From an uncultured Dysosmobacter sp. (lineage in GTDB: Bacteria; Bacillota; Clostridia; Oscillospirales; Oscillospiraceae), in the NCBI GenBank assembly GCA_934563745.1, contig CAKTHE010000009.1, positions 1 through 64,000 on the forward strand: a DNA stretch of 64,000 nucleotides, given 5' to 3'. Shown here piece after piece: positions 8,031 to 16,490 of the stretch; the first letter of the stretch is position 1, and every line of letters starts with the position of its first letter. The notes beneath the pieces are model-generated. The model saw only the letters and a list, made by a program, of their open reading frames with translations. It was not told where the DNA came from and searched no databases. Made by a program: the position numbers and the translations under genes.

Positions 8031-9578
8031 ATGGGTATTGTCAATTTTGCGCTGGCCATCAGCCCGATCCTCGTGGTTCTGATCGGGATCCTGGCCTTCA
8101 AGCGCCCCGCCATGCAGGTTGCGCCGGTGGCGCTGGTATGGGCGCTGGTCCTTGCGTTTACGTATTTTAACGTCAACGCGCTCAGCTTTTCCGAAAACGT
8201 AGCCGCCTGCGACGCCCTGCTTTGGAAGGGCATCAAAGAGGGGTTGAAGATCGTGGCCATGGTCTTCGGCGCCTTTGTGATCCTGAACACGCTGAAGGAG
8301 ACCGGCGCCATCGACGACGTGAAAAGCACGGTTGCAAAAATCAGCGGACAGGACCGCCGGGTGCAGCTGATCGTCATCGGCGTAATGGTCCCCATCTTCC
8401 TGGAAGGTGCCGCCGGTGCCGGCGCTCCCGCCGCCATCGCTGCCCCCTTCCTGGTCGCCCTGGGCTTTGACCCCATCACGGCTATCGCCGTGGCCCTGCT
8501 GGGCGATGCCACGGCCCCGTCCTGGGGCGGCGCCGGACTGACCACGATCACCGGCGGCAACGCCCTGGTGGAAGCCGGCCTCTCCACGCCGGCGCTGAAC
8601 TCTGCCATGGTCGGCCGGATCCATATGTTTGGCGTGCTGATCATTCCCTTCCTGGCCGTGGCGCTGGCCTTCGGCAAGAAAGGATTCCGGGGCATCGTTC
8701 CGTATCTCTTTTACGCCGGCATCACCACCGGCGGCGTGATGTTCCTGCTGTCCAACTACGTAGGGCCCGAGGTCACCTCTCTGGGCACCGGTTTGATCGC
8801 GATCCTGCTCTCGGTCCTCTATGTCCGTCTGGTCCCCATCCAGACGCCGGAGGAGTTCCGCTATCAGGCGCCGGCGAATGAGAAGCACACCTACAGCTCC
8901 CTCCGGGCGCTGTCCCCCTATCTTGCCATGCTGGTGCTGCTGCCTCTGGTCCGCTACGGCGTGCCCGCCCTCTGGCCCGCCCGCGGCTTTGCCGTGATGT
9001 GCACCTTCGGCTATATCGTGTGGGTGGATGCCGTGATCTTTGTATGCGCCCTGATCGGCTCCGTCGCCCTGGGCGTCAAGCGCGGGGACTTCAGCCGGAT
9101 CTGCTCGGACACCATCCGCAACATCCTGCCCGTTCTGGTCACCATGGGCTCTTTGCTGGTGGTCTCTTACATTATGCAGTCTGAAAATACCGGCATGATG
9201 TCCCTGATCGCCGGTGACATTGCCGCCGTGGCACAGACCTTCTATCCGGCCGCCGCCGTTCTGATCGGCTCTCTGGGCTCTTTCATCACCGGCACCGGCC
9301 TGGGCTCCAACGTAATGTTCGCCAACATGCACATCCATGCTGCGGAGATTCTGGGCATGAACCCCATCACGGTCTTTGCCGGGCAGAATGCCGGCGCCGC
9401 CCTGGGCAACCTGATCTGCCCCAACAACACCGTGGCCGCCTGCGCTACGGTCGGTGAGGTCGGGCATGAAAACCGCGTCATGAAAAAGACCCTGGCTGCC
9501 TTCCTTGTGATCCTGGTGGAATACATGATCCTGGCCCTGCTTTACACGCTGGTGCTTTTCCCGAATTTCGGGCTGTAA
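8031..9578 (+). CDS. lctP: L-lactate permease
   Basis: This membrane transporter of the LctP/GlcA family moves lactate (and glycolate) with protons. The 515-residue product has about twelve hydrophobic segments. Family signatures include VPIFLEGAAGAGAPAAIAAPFLV, the ALLGDATAPSWGGAGLTT loop, and near the C terminus TGTGLGSNVMFANMH and GQNAGAALGNLICPNNTVAACATVG. The start follows AAGGAGAGG by 7 bases. It pairs with the 2-hydroxyacid dehydrogenase just downstream, suggesting uptake or exchange of lactate-type acids. Confidence 0.95.
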   Translation: MGIVNFALAISPILVVLIGILAFKRPAMQVAPVALVWALVLAFTYFNVNALSFSENVAACDALLWKGIKEGLKIVAMVFGAFVILNTLKETGAIDDVKSTVAKISGQDRRVQLIVIGVMVPIFLEGAAGAGAPAAIAAPFLVALGFDPITAIAVALLGDATAPSWGGAGLTTITGGNALVEAGLSTPALNSAMVGRIHMFGVLIIPFLAVALAFGKKGFRGIVPYLFYAGITTGGVMFLLSNYVGPEVTSLGTGLIAILLSVLYVRLVPIQTPEEFRYQAPANEKHTYSSLRALSPYLAMLVLLPLVRYGVPALWPARGFAVMCTFGYIVWVDAVIFVCALIGSVALGVKRGDFSRICSDTIRNILPVLVTMGSLLVVSYIMQSENTGMMSLIAGDIAAVAQTFYPAAAVLIGSLGSFITGTGLGSNVMFANMHIHAAEILGMNPITVFAGQNAGAALGNLICPNNTVAACATVGEVGHENRVMKKTLAAFLVILVEYMILALLYTLVLFPNFGL

Positions 9579-9627
9579 GCCCCTTTCGGCAGTCTTTGAA
9601 AAAACACATCCGCCGCGGTCGGATCCG

Positions 9628-9636
9628 TGGTATAAT
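9628..9636 (+). promoter_or_regulatory. Extended -10 promoter of the dehydrogenase
   Basis: TGGTATAAT is an extended -10 box 33 bases upstream of the start. The TTGAAA at 9596 is too far away (29 bases) to be its -35. Confidence 0.55.
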
Positions 9637-9669
9637 AAGAATGAAAGAACAAAACAGGAGGAATCAGTT

Positions 9670-10626
9670 ATGAACGTGAAACCCAGAAAAGTCGGTATCA
9701 TCGGCCTCGGCCACGTCGGCGCCCATGTGGCTTACAGCATTGCCCTGCAGGGGATCGCAGATGAAGTCGTTCTGGTGGATATGAATGAAAAGAAGCTTGC
9801 CAGCGAGTGCAACGACCTGGCGGACTCCGTGGCCTATCTGCCCCACCGCATGCATTTTTCCATGGGCGATTTCGCCGATTTGGGCGACTGCGACGTGATC
9901 GTCAACTGCGTGGGCAAAATTGAGCTGCTGCGCGGCAACCACAACCGCGTTACGGAGATGGACTTTACCATTCCCGCCGTCAACGGCTTTGTGGGAAAAA
10001 TCAAGGACTCCGGCTTTGACGGCGTTCTGATCAACATCACCAACCCCTGCGACATTGTCACCCGGCAGCTGGCGCTGGGCCTGGGGCTGCCCCGCGGCCG
10101 CGTGTTCGGTACCGGCACCGGCCTGGATACCGCCCGCCTGCTGCACGCCCTGGCGGACCGCACCGGCGTGGATCACAAGTCCATTACCGCCTATATGATG
10201 GGTGAACACGGCAATGACCAGTTTACCCCCTGGTCCTGCGTCTCCTTCCGAGGCAAGTCCCTGGATGAGTGGGCCAAGACCGACGCCCGCTTCCGGTTCG
10301 ACCGCGATGAGTTCCAGAAAACGGCCATCGGCGGCGGCTGGGTCACCTTCTCCGGCAAATACTGCACGGAATACGGAATCTCCGCTACGGCAGCCCGCAT
10401 GGTCCACATTGTGCTGCACGACGAAAAGGCCATCATGCCCGCTAGCTGCGAGCTGCAGGGCGAGTACGGCGAAAGCGGCATCTTTGCCGGCGTCCCCGCC
10501 GTGATCGGTAAAAACGGCGTGGAGGAGATTCTGGAGCTGCCTCTGACCGAGCAGGAGCAGGCCCGGTTCCATGCCTGCTGCGACGGGATCCGCAAGAATA
10601 TGGAGCATCTCAAGGACATCTGCTGA
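9670..10626 (+). CDS. L-lactate / L-2-hydroxyacid dehydrogenase
   Basis: This NAD-dependent oxidoreductase of the LDH/MDH superfamily interconverts an L-2-hydroxyacid and its 2-oxoacid. It has 318 residues. The Rossmann motif GLGHVG is at 12-17. Catalytic Asp153 and Arg156 lie in GLDTAR, and the proton-relay His180 in GEHGND. The substrate loop reads VGKIELLRGNHNRVTEM (about 81-97), unlike the standard LDH loop and closer to L-2-hydroxyisocaproate dehydrogenase of lactobacilli. The true substrate could therefore be a bulkier acid. It sits 91 bases after lctP and has its own promoter. Confidence 0.82.
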   Translation: MNVKPRKVGIIGLGHVGAHVAYSIALQGIADEVVLVDMNEKKLASECNDLADSVAYLPHRMHFSMGDFADLGDCDVIVNCVGKIELLRGNHNRVTEMDFTIPAVNGFVGKIKDSGFDGVLINITNPCDIVTRQLALGLGLPRGRVFGTGTGLDTARLLHALADRTGVDHKSITAYMMGEHGNDQFTPWSCVSFRGKSLDEWAKTDARFRFDRDEFQKTAIGGGWVTFSGKYCTEYGISATAARMVHIVLHDEKAIMPASCELQGEYGESGIFAGVPAVIGKNGVEEILELPLTEQEQARFHACCDGIRKNMEHLKDIC

Positions 10627-10646
10627 TCATCCCGGCTTATGCATCA

Positions 10647-10673
10647 GGGCGGCGCAAAAGCGCCGCCCTTTTT
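10647..10673 (+). terminator. Intrinsic terminator after the dehydrogenase
   Basis: GGGCGGCGC (10647-10655), loop AAAA, GCGCCGCCC (10660-10668), then TTTTTATTTT. A strong hairpin with U-run 20 bases after the stop codon. Confidence 0.88.
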
Positions 10674-10761
10674 ATTTTCCTCCCGCGCGGTCTTTTCTCC
10701 GGCATCTCTCGGCGTGGGGACTGTCCCCCGCCGCGGTCCGGGCCGGCCTGCAAACTTTCTC

Positions 10762-10791
10762 TTGCCAAGGGCCCTGCCCATGCATTACAAT
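10762..10791 (+). promoter_or_regulatory. Promoter of the DUF1847 gene
   Basis: TTGCCA (10762-10767), an 18-base spacer and TACAAT (10786-10791), 39 bases before the start codon. Confidence 0.6.
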
Positions 10792-10830
10792 GAGAATATC
10801 CCATTCAAACAGAAAGGAAGGCTGCGCCCT

Positions 10831-11505
10831 ATGGCTCATTTCGATCCCGATTGCTCCCGCTCCTGTGTGGACTGCGGATTTTTAAAGTGCTGCACGGAAA
10901 AAGGCCGCTACCCCGACTACTGCCTCACCAGCAGCATCGATGACAGCGAACTGGACTCTTTGATGGACCTGTACAACGACCCGGAAAATCACGAGGTAAT
11001 GACCAACGCCGCCCTGGTGGAATACGAGGGCTACGGCCGTCTTTCCCGGGTGGAGGAAACCATGCTCTTCGCCAAAAAAATGGGCTTTCACAAGCTGGGG
11101 ATCGCCACCTGCGGCGGCCTGATCCAGGAAAGCCGCATGCTGGCACGGATCCTGCGGGCCAACGGATTTGAGGTCTATTCCGTAATCTGCAAGGCCGGCG
11201 CCATCAAGAAGACCACCGTCGGCATCGACCCGAAATGTGAGAGCGTGGGCGTTCAAATGTGCAACCCCATCTATCAGGCCCGGGCGCTGAACCGCGCCGG
11301 AACCGAGCTGAACATCGTAATGGGGCTGTGCGTAGGGCACGACAGCCTCTTTTATAAATACATCGACGGCCTGACCACCACCCTGGTCGTCAAGGACCGG
11401 GCCACCGGCCACAATCCGGTCGCCGTGCTCTACGGTGCCCGCGGCTACTTCCGCTCCCGCCTGTTTCCGGACGAGCAGTCCGGCTCCGGCCCGGTGGATC
11501 TGTAA
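10831..11505 (+). CDS. DUF1847 metal-binding-type protein
   Basis: This 224-residue cytosolic protein of the DUF1847 family has an unknown role. It begins with a cysteine-rich segment (CSRSCVDCGFLKCC, about 7-21) that could bind a metal or an Fe-S cluster. Further conserved cysteines are in ATCGGLIQES, VICKAGAIKK, KCESVG, MCNP and LCVGHDSLF. The start at 10831 has AGAAAGGAAGG upstream and follows a promoter; the in-frame extension to 10639 crosses the preceding terminator. It stands as a single gene between two terminators. Confidence 0.82.
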   Translation: MAHFDPDCSRSCVDCGFLKCCTEKGRYPDYCLTSSIDDSELDSLMDLYNDPENHEVMTNAALVEYEGYGRLSRVEETMLFAKKMGFHKLGIATCGGLIQESRMLARILRANGFEVYSVICKAGAIKKTTVGIDPKCESVGVQMCNPIYQARALNRAGTELNIVMGLCVGHDSLFYKYIDGLTTTLVVKDRATGHNPVAVLYGARGYFRSRLFPDEQSGSGPVDL

Positions 11506-11523
11506 GCGCGCTTTTCCAACTTC

Positions 11524-11559
11524 AAAAAGCCGTCTGTCCCGGTGGGACAGGCGGTTTTT
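11524..11559. terminator. Bidirectional terminator
   Basis: The hairpin AAAAAGCCGTCTGTCCC / GGGACAGGCGGTTTTT has a GGT loop and serves both the DUF1847 gene and the convergent gluQ. Confidence 0.85.
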
Positions 11560-11590
11560 CCGTTTTTTGTTTCTTAAAAGGCTCCGCCTC

Positions 11591-12544
11591 TCAGCAGGAG
11601 GGGAAAAGCCCCTCCGGGATCCGGATGTCCTCCAGCGGGACCCGCTCCCAGGAAAAGTCCTCCAGCAGCGACCGGGGCGTCCGGGGCTGCGCGGAGGGAT
11701 TGATCCCCGCCAGATAAGCCAGTCTGCCCACGATCTCCTCCGGCGCAAGTACCTGCTCCAGCGCCTCCAGCCCTGCGGCCCGGTCCCGCTTGGAAAGGCG
11801 GCACCCCTGGGCCGTCAGCAGCAGCGGAAGATGGTAAAAAGCCGGTGCCCGCAGCCCCAGCAGACGGTAAAGCAGCAGCTGACGGGGCGTGGAGTCCAGC
11901 AGATCCGCCCCACGCACTACCTCGGTAATTCCCATGGCCGCGTCATCTACCACCACGGCCAGCTGATAGGCATACAGCCCGTCACTCCTGCGCAGCAGAA
12001 AATCTCCGCAGTCACGCTGCAGATTCTCCCGGTACGCACCCATATGCCCGTCCAGAAAGCCGATCTCTTCATCCGGGACCCGCAGCCGCAGCGCTGCCCG
12101 ACGCCCGGCGCGCAGCCGCTCGGCCCGCTGCTCCGGCGTCAGAGCCCGGCAGGTCCCCGGATACAGCGTCTGTCCATCCTCCCGGTGGGGCGCCGACGCC
12201 GCATGCAGCTCATTCCGGGTACAAAAGCACGGATACACCAGGCCCTGGGCATCCAGCCTCTGCACAGCCACTTCGTAAAGGGCCGTGCGGCGGCTTTGCT
12301 CATAAGGGGCATGAGGCCCGCCCACGCCGCTGCCCTCGTCCCAATCCAGTCCCAGCCAGGCAAGGTCCCGTTGCGCCTGCAGCCCATACCGGGCCGGGCA
12401 GCGCGCCGTGTCCAGATCCTCGATCCGCAGCACGACCTTTCCCCCCTTGGACCGGGCGCTGAGCCAGGCCAGCAAGCAGCAGAACAGATTCCCCAAATGC
12501 AGCCGCCCGCTGGGTGACGGTGCAAAGCGGCCAATTGCGTCCAT
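11591..12544 (-). CDS. gluQ: Glutamyl-Q tRNA(Asp) synthetase
   Basis: This GluRS paralogue lacks the anticodon-binding domain and attaches glutamate to queuosine in tRNA(Asp). The 317-residue size fits. The class I HIGH motif is HLGN at 16-19, after RFAPSPSG. The KMSKS-like loop is RLSKRD near residue 245. A zinc site is visible as CFCTRNEL followed by YPGTCR. Conserved RIEDLDTAR and GADLLDSTPRQ segments are present. It reads alone, convergent with the DUF1847 gene. Confidence 0.93.
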   Translation of the reverse strand: MDAIGRFAPSPSGRLHLGNLFCCLLAWLSARSKGGKVVLRIEDLDTARCPARYGLQAQRDLAWLGLDWDEGSGVGGPHAPYEQSRRTALYEVAVQRLDAQGLVYPCFCTRNELHAASAPHREDGQTLYPGTCRALTPEQRAERLRAGRRAALRLRVPDEEIGFLDGHMGAYRENLQRDCGDFLLRRSDGLYAYQLAVVVDDAAMGITEVVRGADLLDSTPRQLLLYRLLGLRAPAFYHLPLLLTAQGCRLSKRDRAAGLEALEQVLAPEEIVGRLAYLAGINPSAQPRTPRSLLEDFSWERVPLEDIRIPEGLFPSC

Positions 12545-12618
12545 GTCTGCGCCCCCTTTCGTCTTTATTTTTTCATTATACCCGTCTTTCCCCTTCGGAG
12601 CAAGCAGGTGGACAGCCG

Positions 12619-12647
12619 TTGACAGCCTCCCCGGGACGTGTTAGGCT
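12619..12647 (+). promoter_or_regulatory. Promoter of the isomerase-like / hydrolase pair
   Basis: TTGACA (12619-12624), 17 bases, then TAGGCT (12642-12647). The -35 is perfect; the -10 is weak. Confidence 0.55.
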
Positions 12648-12678
12648 TAAACTAAGTTTATAAAGGAGGTTTCCCGCT

Positions 12679-13875
12679 ATGTCTGTTTCCGTTTATGCGA
12701 TCAACAGCACTCTCTCCCAGGTCACGCAGGAGGGGATGCAGGGCTTTCTCCATTCCGTCTCCGAGGCCTTGGGGGAGGCGCTGATCCCGGTGGATGCCAA
12801 GACGCTGGCTGCGCTGCCCTTTGGCCTTGTTTACATCGCCTCCGGCGGCAGCGAGGACCGGTTTATGGCGGATTATTTTCCTCTGATGGACCGGACGCGC
12901 CCGTGCCGCATCCTGACCAGCGGCGACAGCAACTCGCTGGCCGCGTCCATGGAGATTCTTTCCCGCCTGCACGAAGAAGGCTGTGAAGGGGAGATCCTGC
13001 ACGGCAGCCTGTCCTTCATCGCCGAGCGGATCCGCATTCTCTCCCGGGCGGCCCAGGCCAAAGCCGCCCTGACCGGGCTGCGGCTGGAGCTGGTGGGCGC
13101 CCCGTCGGACTGGCTGATCGCCAGCTCCTACGACCCCGACGCCCTGCATGCCAAGCTGAACGCCGAGATCGTGCCGATCTCCATGGACGAGCTGCTTCAG
13201 GAGATCTCCGCCGGCGGCTATCCGGAGAGCGTCTGGACTGCGCAGCTTCTGGGGCTGGGGTATGACCGGGCCGAGGTGGAAAAATCCCTGCAGGTCTACG
13301 GAGCGCTGCGCCGCCTGGTGGAACGCTACCAGTTGGGAGCGGTTACGGTTCGCTGCTTTGATCTGCTGGACAGTGTTCAGACCACCGGCTGCCTGGCATT
13401 GGCCATCCTGAACGCCGAGGGGATCTACGCCGGCTGCGAAGGCGACGTCCCCTCCGCCCTGTCGATGGCCATTCTGGGCGCTGTCTCCGGGCAGCCCGGC
13501 TTCATGTGCAATCCCAGCCGCATCGACATGGAGACGGGCAACATGATCCTGGCTCACTGCACCCTGCCGCTGAACATGCCCTATGCGCTCAATCTGACCA
13601 CCCATTATGAATCCGGCATCGGCGTGGCCATCGCCGGTTCCATCCCGGAGGGGCCGTGCACCGTCTTTAAAGCGGACGGCACCCTGAGTCGCTATTATGT
13701 CAAGGCCGGCCGGCTGACGCAGAACCTGCGGGAGCCCTGCCTGTGCCGTTCGCAGATCCGTGTGGAGCTAGACGACTTCAGCTACTTCCTGACTAACCCC
13801 ATTCACAACCATCACATCGTCTGTGTGGGCGACCATACGGCCGCGGTGGAAGAATTCTTCCGTCTGCTGCACTGA
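12679..13875 (+). CDS. L-fucose/L-arabinose isomerase-like protein
   Basis: This is a cytosolic protein of 398 residues. Its C-terminal half resembles the FucI/AraA sugar isomerase fold: VRCFDLLDSVQTTGCLALAIL, then GIYAGCEGDVPSALSM, CNPSRID, NMILAHCTLPL and GPCTVFK. Full FucI enzymes are longer, near 590 residues, so this belongs to a shorter isomerase-related family whose substrate I cannot name. The start has AAAGGAGG upstream. The alpha/beta hydrolase begins 22 bases after its stop and is probably cotranscribed. Confidence 0.65.
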   Translation: MSVSVYAINSTLSQVTQEGMQGFLHSVSEALGEALIPVDAKTLAALPFGLVYIASGGSEDRFMADYFPLMDRTRPCRILTSGDSNSLAASMEILSRLHEEGCEGEILHGSLSFIAERIRILSRAAQAKAALTGLRLELVGAPSDWLIASSYDPDALHAKLNAEIVPISMDELLQEISAGGYPESVWTAQLLGLGYDRAEVEKSLQVYGALRRLVERYQLGAVTVRCFDLLDSVQTTGCLALAILNAEGIYAGCEGDVPSALSMAILGAVSGQPGFMCNPSRIDMETGNMILAHCTLPLNMPYALNLTTHYESGIGVAIAGSIPEGPCTVFKADGTLSRYYVKAGRLTQNLREPCLCRSQIRVELDDFSYFLTNPIHNHHIVCVGDHTAAVEEFFRLLH

Positions 13876-13897
13876 CCCTTTGGAAAGGACAACCGTT

Positions 13898-14707
13898 ATG
13901 ACTGTACAGGAACTTCAGATCCCCTCTGTTCGCGGCGCAGCGATTCCCGCCACGCTGGTTCTTCCCGACCGGGACGGCCCGGTCCCCCTGGTAGCTTTGG
14001 TCCACGGCTTTGCCGGGTCCCGGCAGGAGGGCGGCGGCTACATCCTGGAAGCGGAGGCCCTGGCCGAGGATGGGATCGCCAGCATCCGCATGGACTTCTC
14101 CGGCTGCGGCGACTCGCAGGACAGCTTCCGCAGCGGTACGCTCCGCACAATGGTCAGCGACGTGGTGTGCTGCGTAAACTACGCCTGCGATCATGCGCCC
14201 ATCGACCGCTCCCGTCTGGGACTGCAGGGAATGAGCCTAGGCGGGCGCATCGTGATGGAGCTGATCAACGACGGGACGCTTCCGATCCACGCCGCCGCGC
14301 TGATCTCTCCGGCAGCGGACAACTCCGTCCACGCTGCCCTTTTCGGCTCTTACGAGGCGTTTCTGGCCGCATACGAGCAGGCGAAGGAAGCCGGCTTCTA
14401 TCACTTTTACGACACGCTGTTCGACTGCTATCTGGATCTGGACGTTACCTGGTTTTCTCAGCTTCTTACCTGCGACACCCTGGGCAATGCCAAGCCGTTC
14501 CCCGGCCCCATGCAGGTGGTGTGGGCGGCCGATGACACGGTAGTGCCGCCGTCTGTCAGCCGCAAGGCCGCGGACGCCTATCACGCCGATTTTGTGGAGA
14601 TCAGCGGCGACGGGCACAGCTATGGCTGCTACAGCGACCGCAAGGACGTGCTGGCCCGACTGGTCGCCTGTCAGTGCGCGTTCTTCTCTTCCGCGTTTTT
14701 TGACTGA
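13898..14707 (+). CDS. Alpha/beta hydrolase (esterase/acylpeptidase-like)
   Basis: This is a serine hydrolase of 269 residues with no signal peptide. The nucleophile elbow is GMSLGG near residue 112. The catalytic acid lies in WAADDTVVPP and the histidine in GDGHSYG near residue 243. The oxyanion strand LVHGFAGSRQEGG is in the expected place. The substrate is unknown. It overlaps nothing and follows the isomerase-like gene with a GGAAAGGA ribosome site; the joint operon could act on an acylated sugar or sugar acid, which is an inference. Confidence 0.82.
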   Translation: MTVQELQIPSVRGAAIPATLVLPDRDGPVPLVALVHGFAGSRQEGGGYILEAEALAEDGIASIRMDFSGCGDSQDSFRSGTLRTMVSDVVCCVNYACDHAPIDRSRLGLQGMSLGGRIVMELINDGTLPIHAAALISPAADNSVHAALFGSYEAFLAAYEQAKEAGFYHFYDTLFDCYLDLDVTWFSQLLTCDTLGNAKPFPGPMQVVWAADDTVVPPSVSRKAADAYHADFVEISGDGHSYGCYSDRKDVLARLVACQCAFFSSAFFD

Positions 14708-14730
14708 CGCGGTCCGTGTGCGCAAAAAGG

Positions 14731-14764
14731 GGCCCGGAGCAAATTGCTCCGGGCCTCTTTTATT
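14731..14764. terminator. Bidirectional terminator
   Basis: GGCCCGGAGC / GCTCCGGGCC with loop AAATT. T-rich tails on both strands serve the convergent hydrolase and acyl-CoA synthetase genes. Confidence 0.88.
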
Positions 14765-14784
14765 TCAGATACAAGAACAGGGGT

Positions 14785-16200
14785 TCAGCGGTTTTTCTTT
14801 GCCCGGATCTGACCGTATTCATACAGCGCAACCATGGCATTGACCGCCTGCTCCGCTGTCGCATAGGCCGGGATCCCATGATCACGCAGGCGAATAATGG
14901 CCTCCTGGCACTCTTCGCCGCCCTGGCATTCCATGATAAACGCCTTGCCCTGGCCCTTGAACTTCTCATGCACGCGGATGGCCGCGTCGGTCACCGCCGG
15001 GACATCCGTTACGGCCGTGGGGCAGATCGAGCCCAGCACCGCATGCACGTTGGGATCCTCCATCGCATGGGTGAAGGCGCCTTCGTACATCTCCGGCGTG
15101 GCCGTTCCGGAAATATCCACCGGATTCAGCGGTGAGCCGAAGGACGGCATATCCTTGCGGATATTCTCCACCAGCTCTGGAGAAAGCTCCTTCAGTTCAT
15201 GCAGGGGCACGCCCCGACGCTCAAAATGGTCACAGCTCAGCAGGCCCGAGCCGCCGCCGTTGGTGATCATCACGATATGATCGCCCTTCAGGGGCGGCTG
15301 ATGGCCCAGAGCCAGGCTCATATCCAAAAATTCTTGCCACGTGGTCGCCCGCAGCACACCGGTCCGGGCAAACAGCTGGCTGCAGAACGACGGCATGTCG
15401 GCGTTATTTTCCGATGCCGTGTGGGCCATAGCGGCCTTAACGCCGATCTTGGAGCCGCCCACCTTCAGAATGACCACCGGTTTATCCACCCGGGCGCAGG
15501 CTTCTTCAAAGGCTTCCGGACTGTCCAACCCCTCCATATACATGGCAATGCATTTGGTATTGGGGTCCGCGTTGGCGTACATCATAAATTCGCTGAAATC
15601 CACGTCCGCCTTATTCCCCAGGCCTACAAAAAAGCTGATTCCATAATGCTCCCGCTGGGAGGTGCCCAGCGCCGCCAGCAGGTTCGAACCGGACTGAGAG
15701 ATCATCCCCACCGGCCCCTTTAGGGGCAGATACGGCAGGAATCCGCAGTTGAAATTCTCATAGGGGTTTCCCAGGCCCACCAGGTTCGGGCCGATCAGGG
15801 GCAGCTCATGCTCCCGGCAGTAAAGCGTCAGCTCATCCTGCAGATCGCCGCGCCCCACCTCTTTAAACGCGCTGGAGGACACCACGGCCACCTTGGCCTT
15901 TTTCTCCACCACATCGTGCAGATCCTCTTCCACCTTCAGGGCCGGAAGCGAAATAAACACAAGATCGATCTCGCCGGGAATATCCTGCAGGCGGCGATAG
16001 GTCTTGAGGCCCAGGATCTCCTCACCCTTGGGATTCACCGGGTACAGCTGGCCCTGATAGCCCCACTTTTCCAGCTCCTCCACCACCTTGTGGCCCACCT
16101 TGTTGGGATTCTGGCTGGCGCCGACCACTGCTATGGAGCGGGGGTTCATGGCATATTTCAGCTTCTCCACCACATAGTCCCGCACATGATCTACTTTCAT
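14785..16200 (-). CDS. ADP-forming acyl-CoA synthetase, alpha subunit
   Basis: This NDP-forming acyl-CoA synthetase family protein (COG1042 type) makes ATP from acyl-CoA in two-subunit enzymes. The 471-residue product carries the CoA-binding domain at its start (SIAVVGASQNPNKVGHKV, about 22-39), the succinyl-CoA-ligase-like domain (MISQSGSN), and the phospho-histidine segment KAAMAHTASE. The ATP-grasp beta domain is absent, neither fused nor adjacent, so the active complex must use a partner coded elsewhere. The start at 16200 follows AGGAGGAACG; the longer frame to 16380 lacks a ribosome site. Confidence 0.85.
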   Translation of the reverse strand: MKVDHVRDYVVEKLKYAMNPRSIAVVGASQNPNKVGHKVVEELEKWGYQGQLYPVNPKGEEILGLKTYRRLQDIPGEIDLVFISLPALKVEEDLHDVVEKKAKVAVVSSSAFKEVGRGDLQDELTLYCREHELPLIGPNLVGLGNPYENFNCGFLPYLPLKGPVGMISQSGSNLLAALGTSQREHYGISFFVGLGNKADVDFSEFMMYANADPNTKCIAMYMEGLDSPEAFEEACARVDKPVVILKVGGSKIGVKAAMAHTASENNADMPSFCSQLFARTGVLRATTWQEFLDMSLALGHQPPLKGDHIVMITNGGGSGLLSCDHFERRGVPLHELKELSPELVENIRKDMPSFGSPLNPVDISGTATPEMYEGAFTHAMEDPNVHAVLGSICPTAVTDVPAVTDAAIRVHEKFKGQGKAFIMECQGGEECQEAIIRLRDHGIPAYATAEQAVNAMVALYEYGQIRAKKNR

Positions 16201-16490
16201 TTCCCGTTCCTCCTTTATCCGACGGCAGCCGCACTGGATCCGCCGCAGCCCCCGGTTCTCTTTCAATCCGCACCCGGCCCGTTTTGAGGAGGGCCAGGTC
16301 CGTACAGAGGCGGTTGGGACCATCCACTCCGCCTCTTCCATTTTGCGCCGAAACCGGTGAAAAAGCAATCGTTTTCCCACAGGAATATCTACCTAAAATC
16401 CCGGCAAAACCTGTAGCGTTTTCAACAAATTTCATTGCCCGCGACGCTTCTTCGCCCAAATCGTTTCCAGGTATTCCCTTTCCGCAGCTC
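16201..16490. other. Intergenic gap, no gene recognised
   Basis: This stretch of 290 bases between the nucleoside hydrolase stop and the acyl-CoA synthetase start holds no convincing gene. A loose minus-strand promoter may lie around 16380-16430 (TTGAAA and AT-rich sequence), but the spacing is poor. Confidence 0.4.

Noticed and set aside
7926..9701. 591-residue open frame on the minus strand across lctP
   Set aside because: It is the antisense of the lctP gene; it has no family features, and its His/Gly/Asp-rich composition is the reverse reading of a GC-rich membrane-protein gene.
16201..16380. 60-residue N-terminal extension of the acyl-CoA synthetase alpha subunit
   Set aside because: Upstream codons show no family similarity, and AGGAGGAACG precedes the ATG at 16200.
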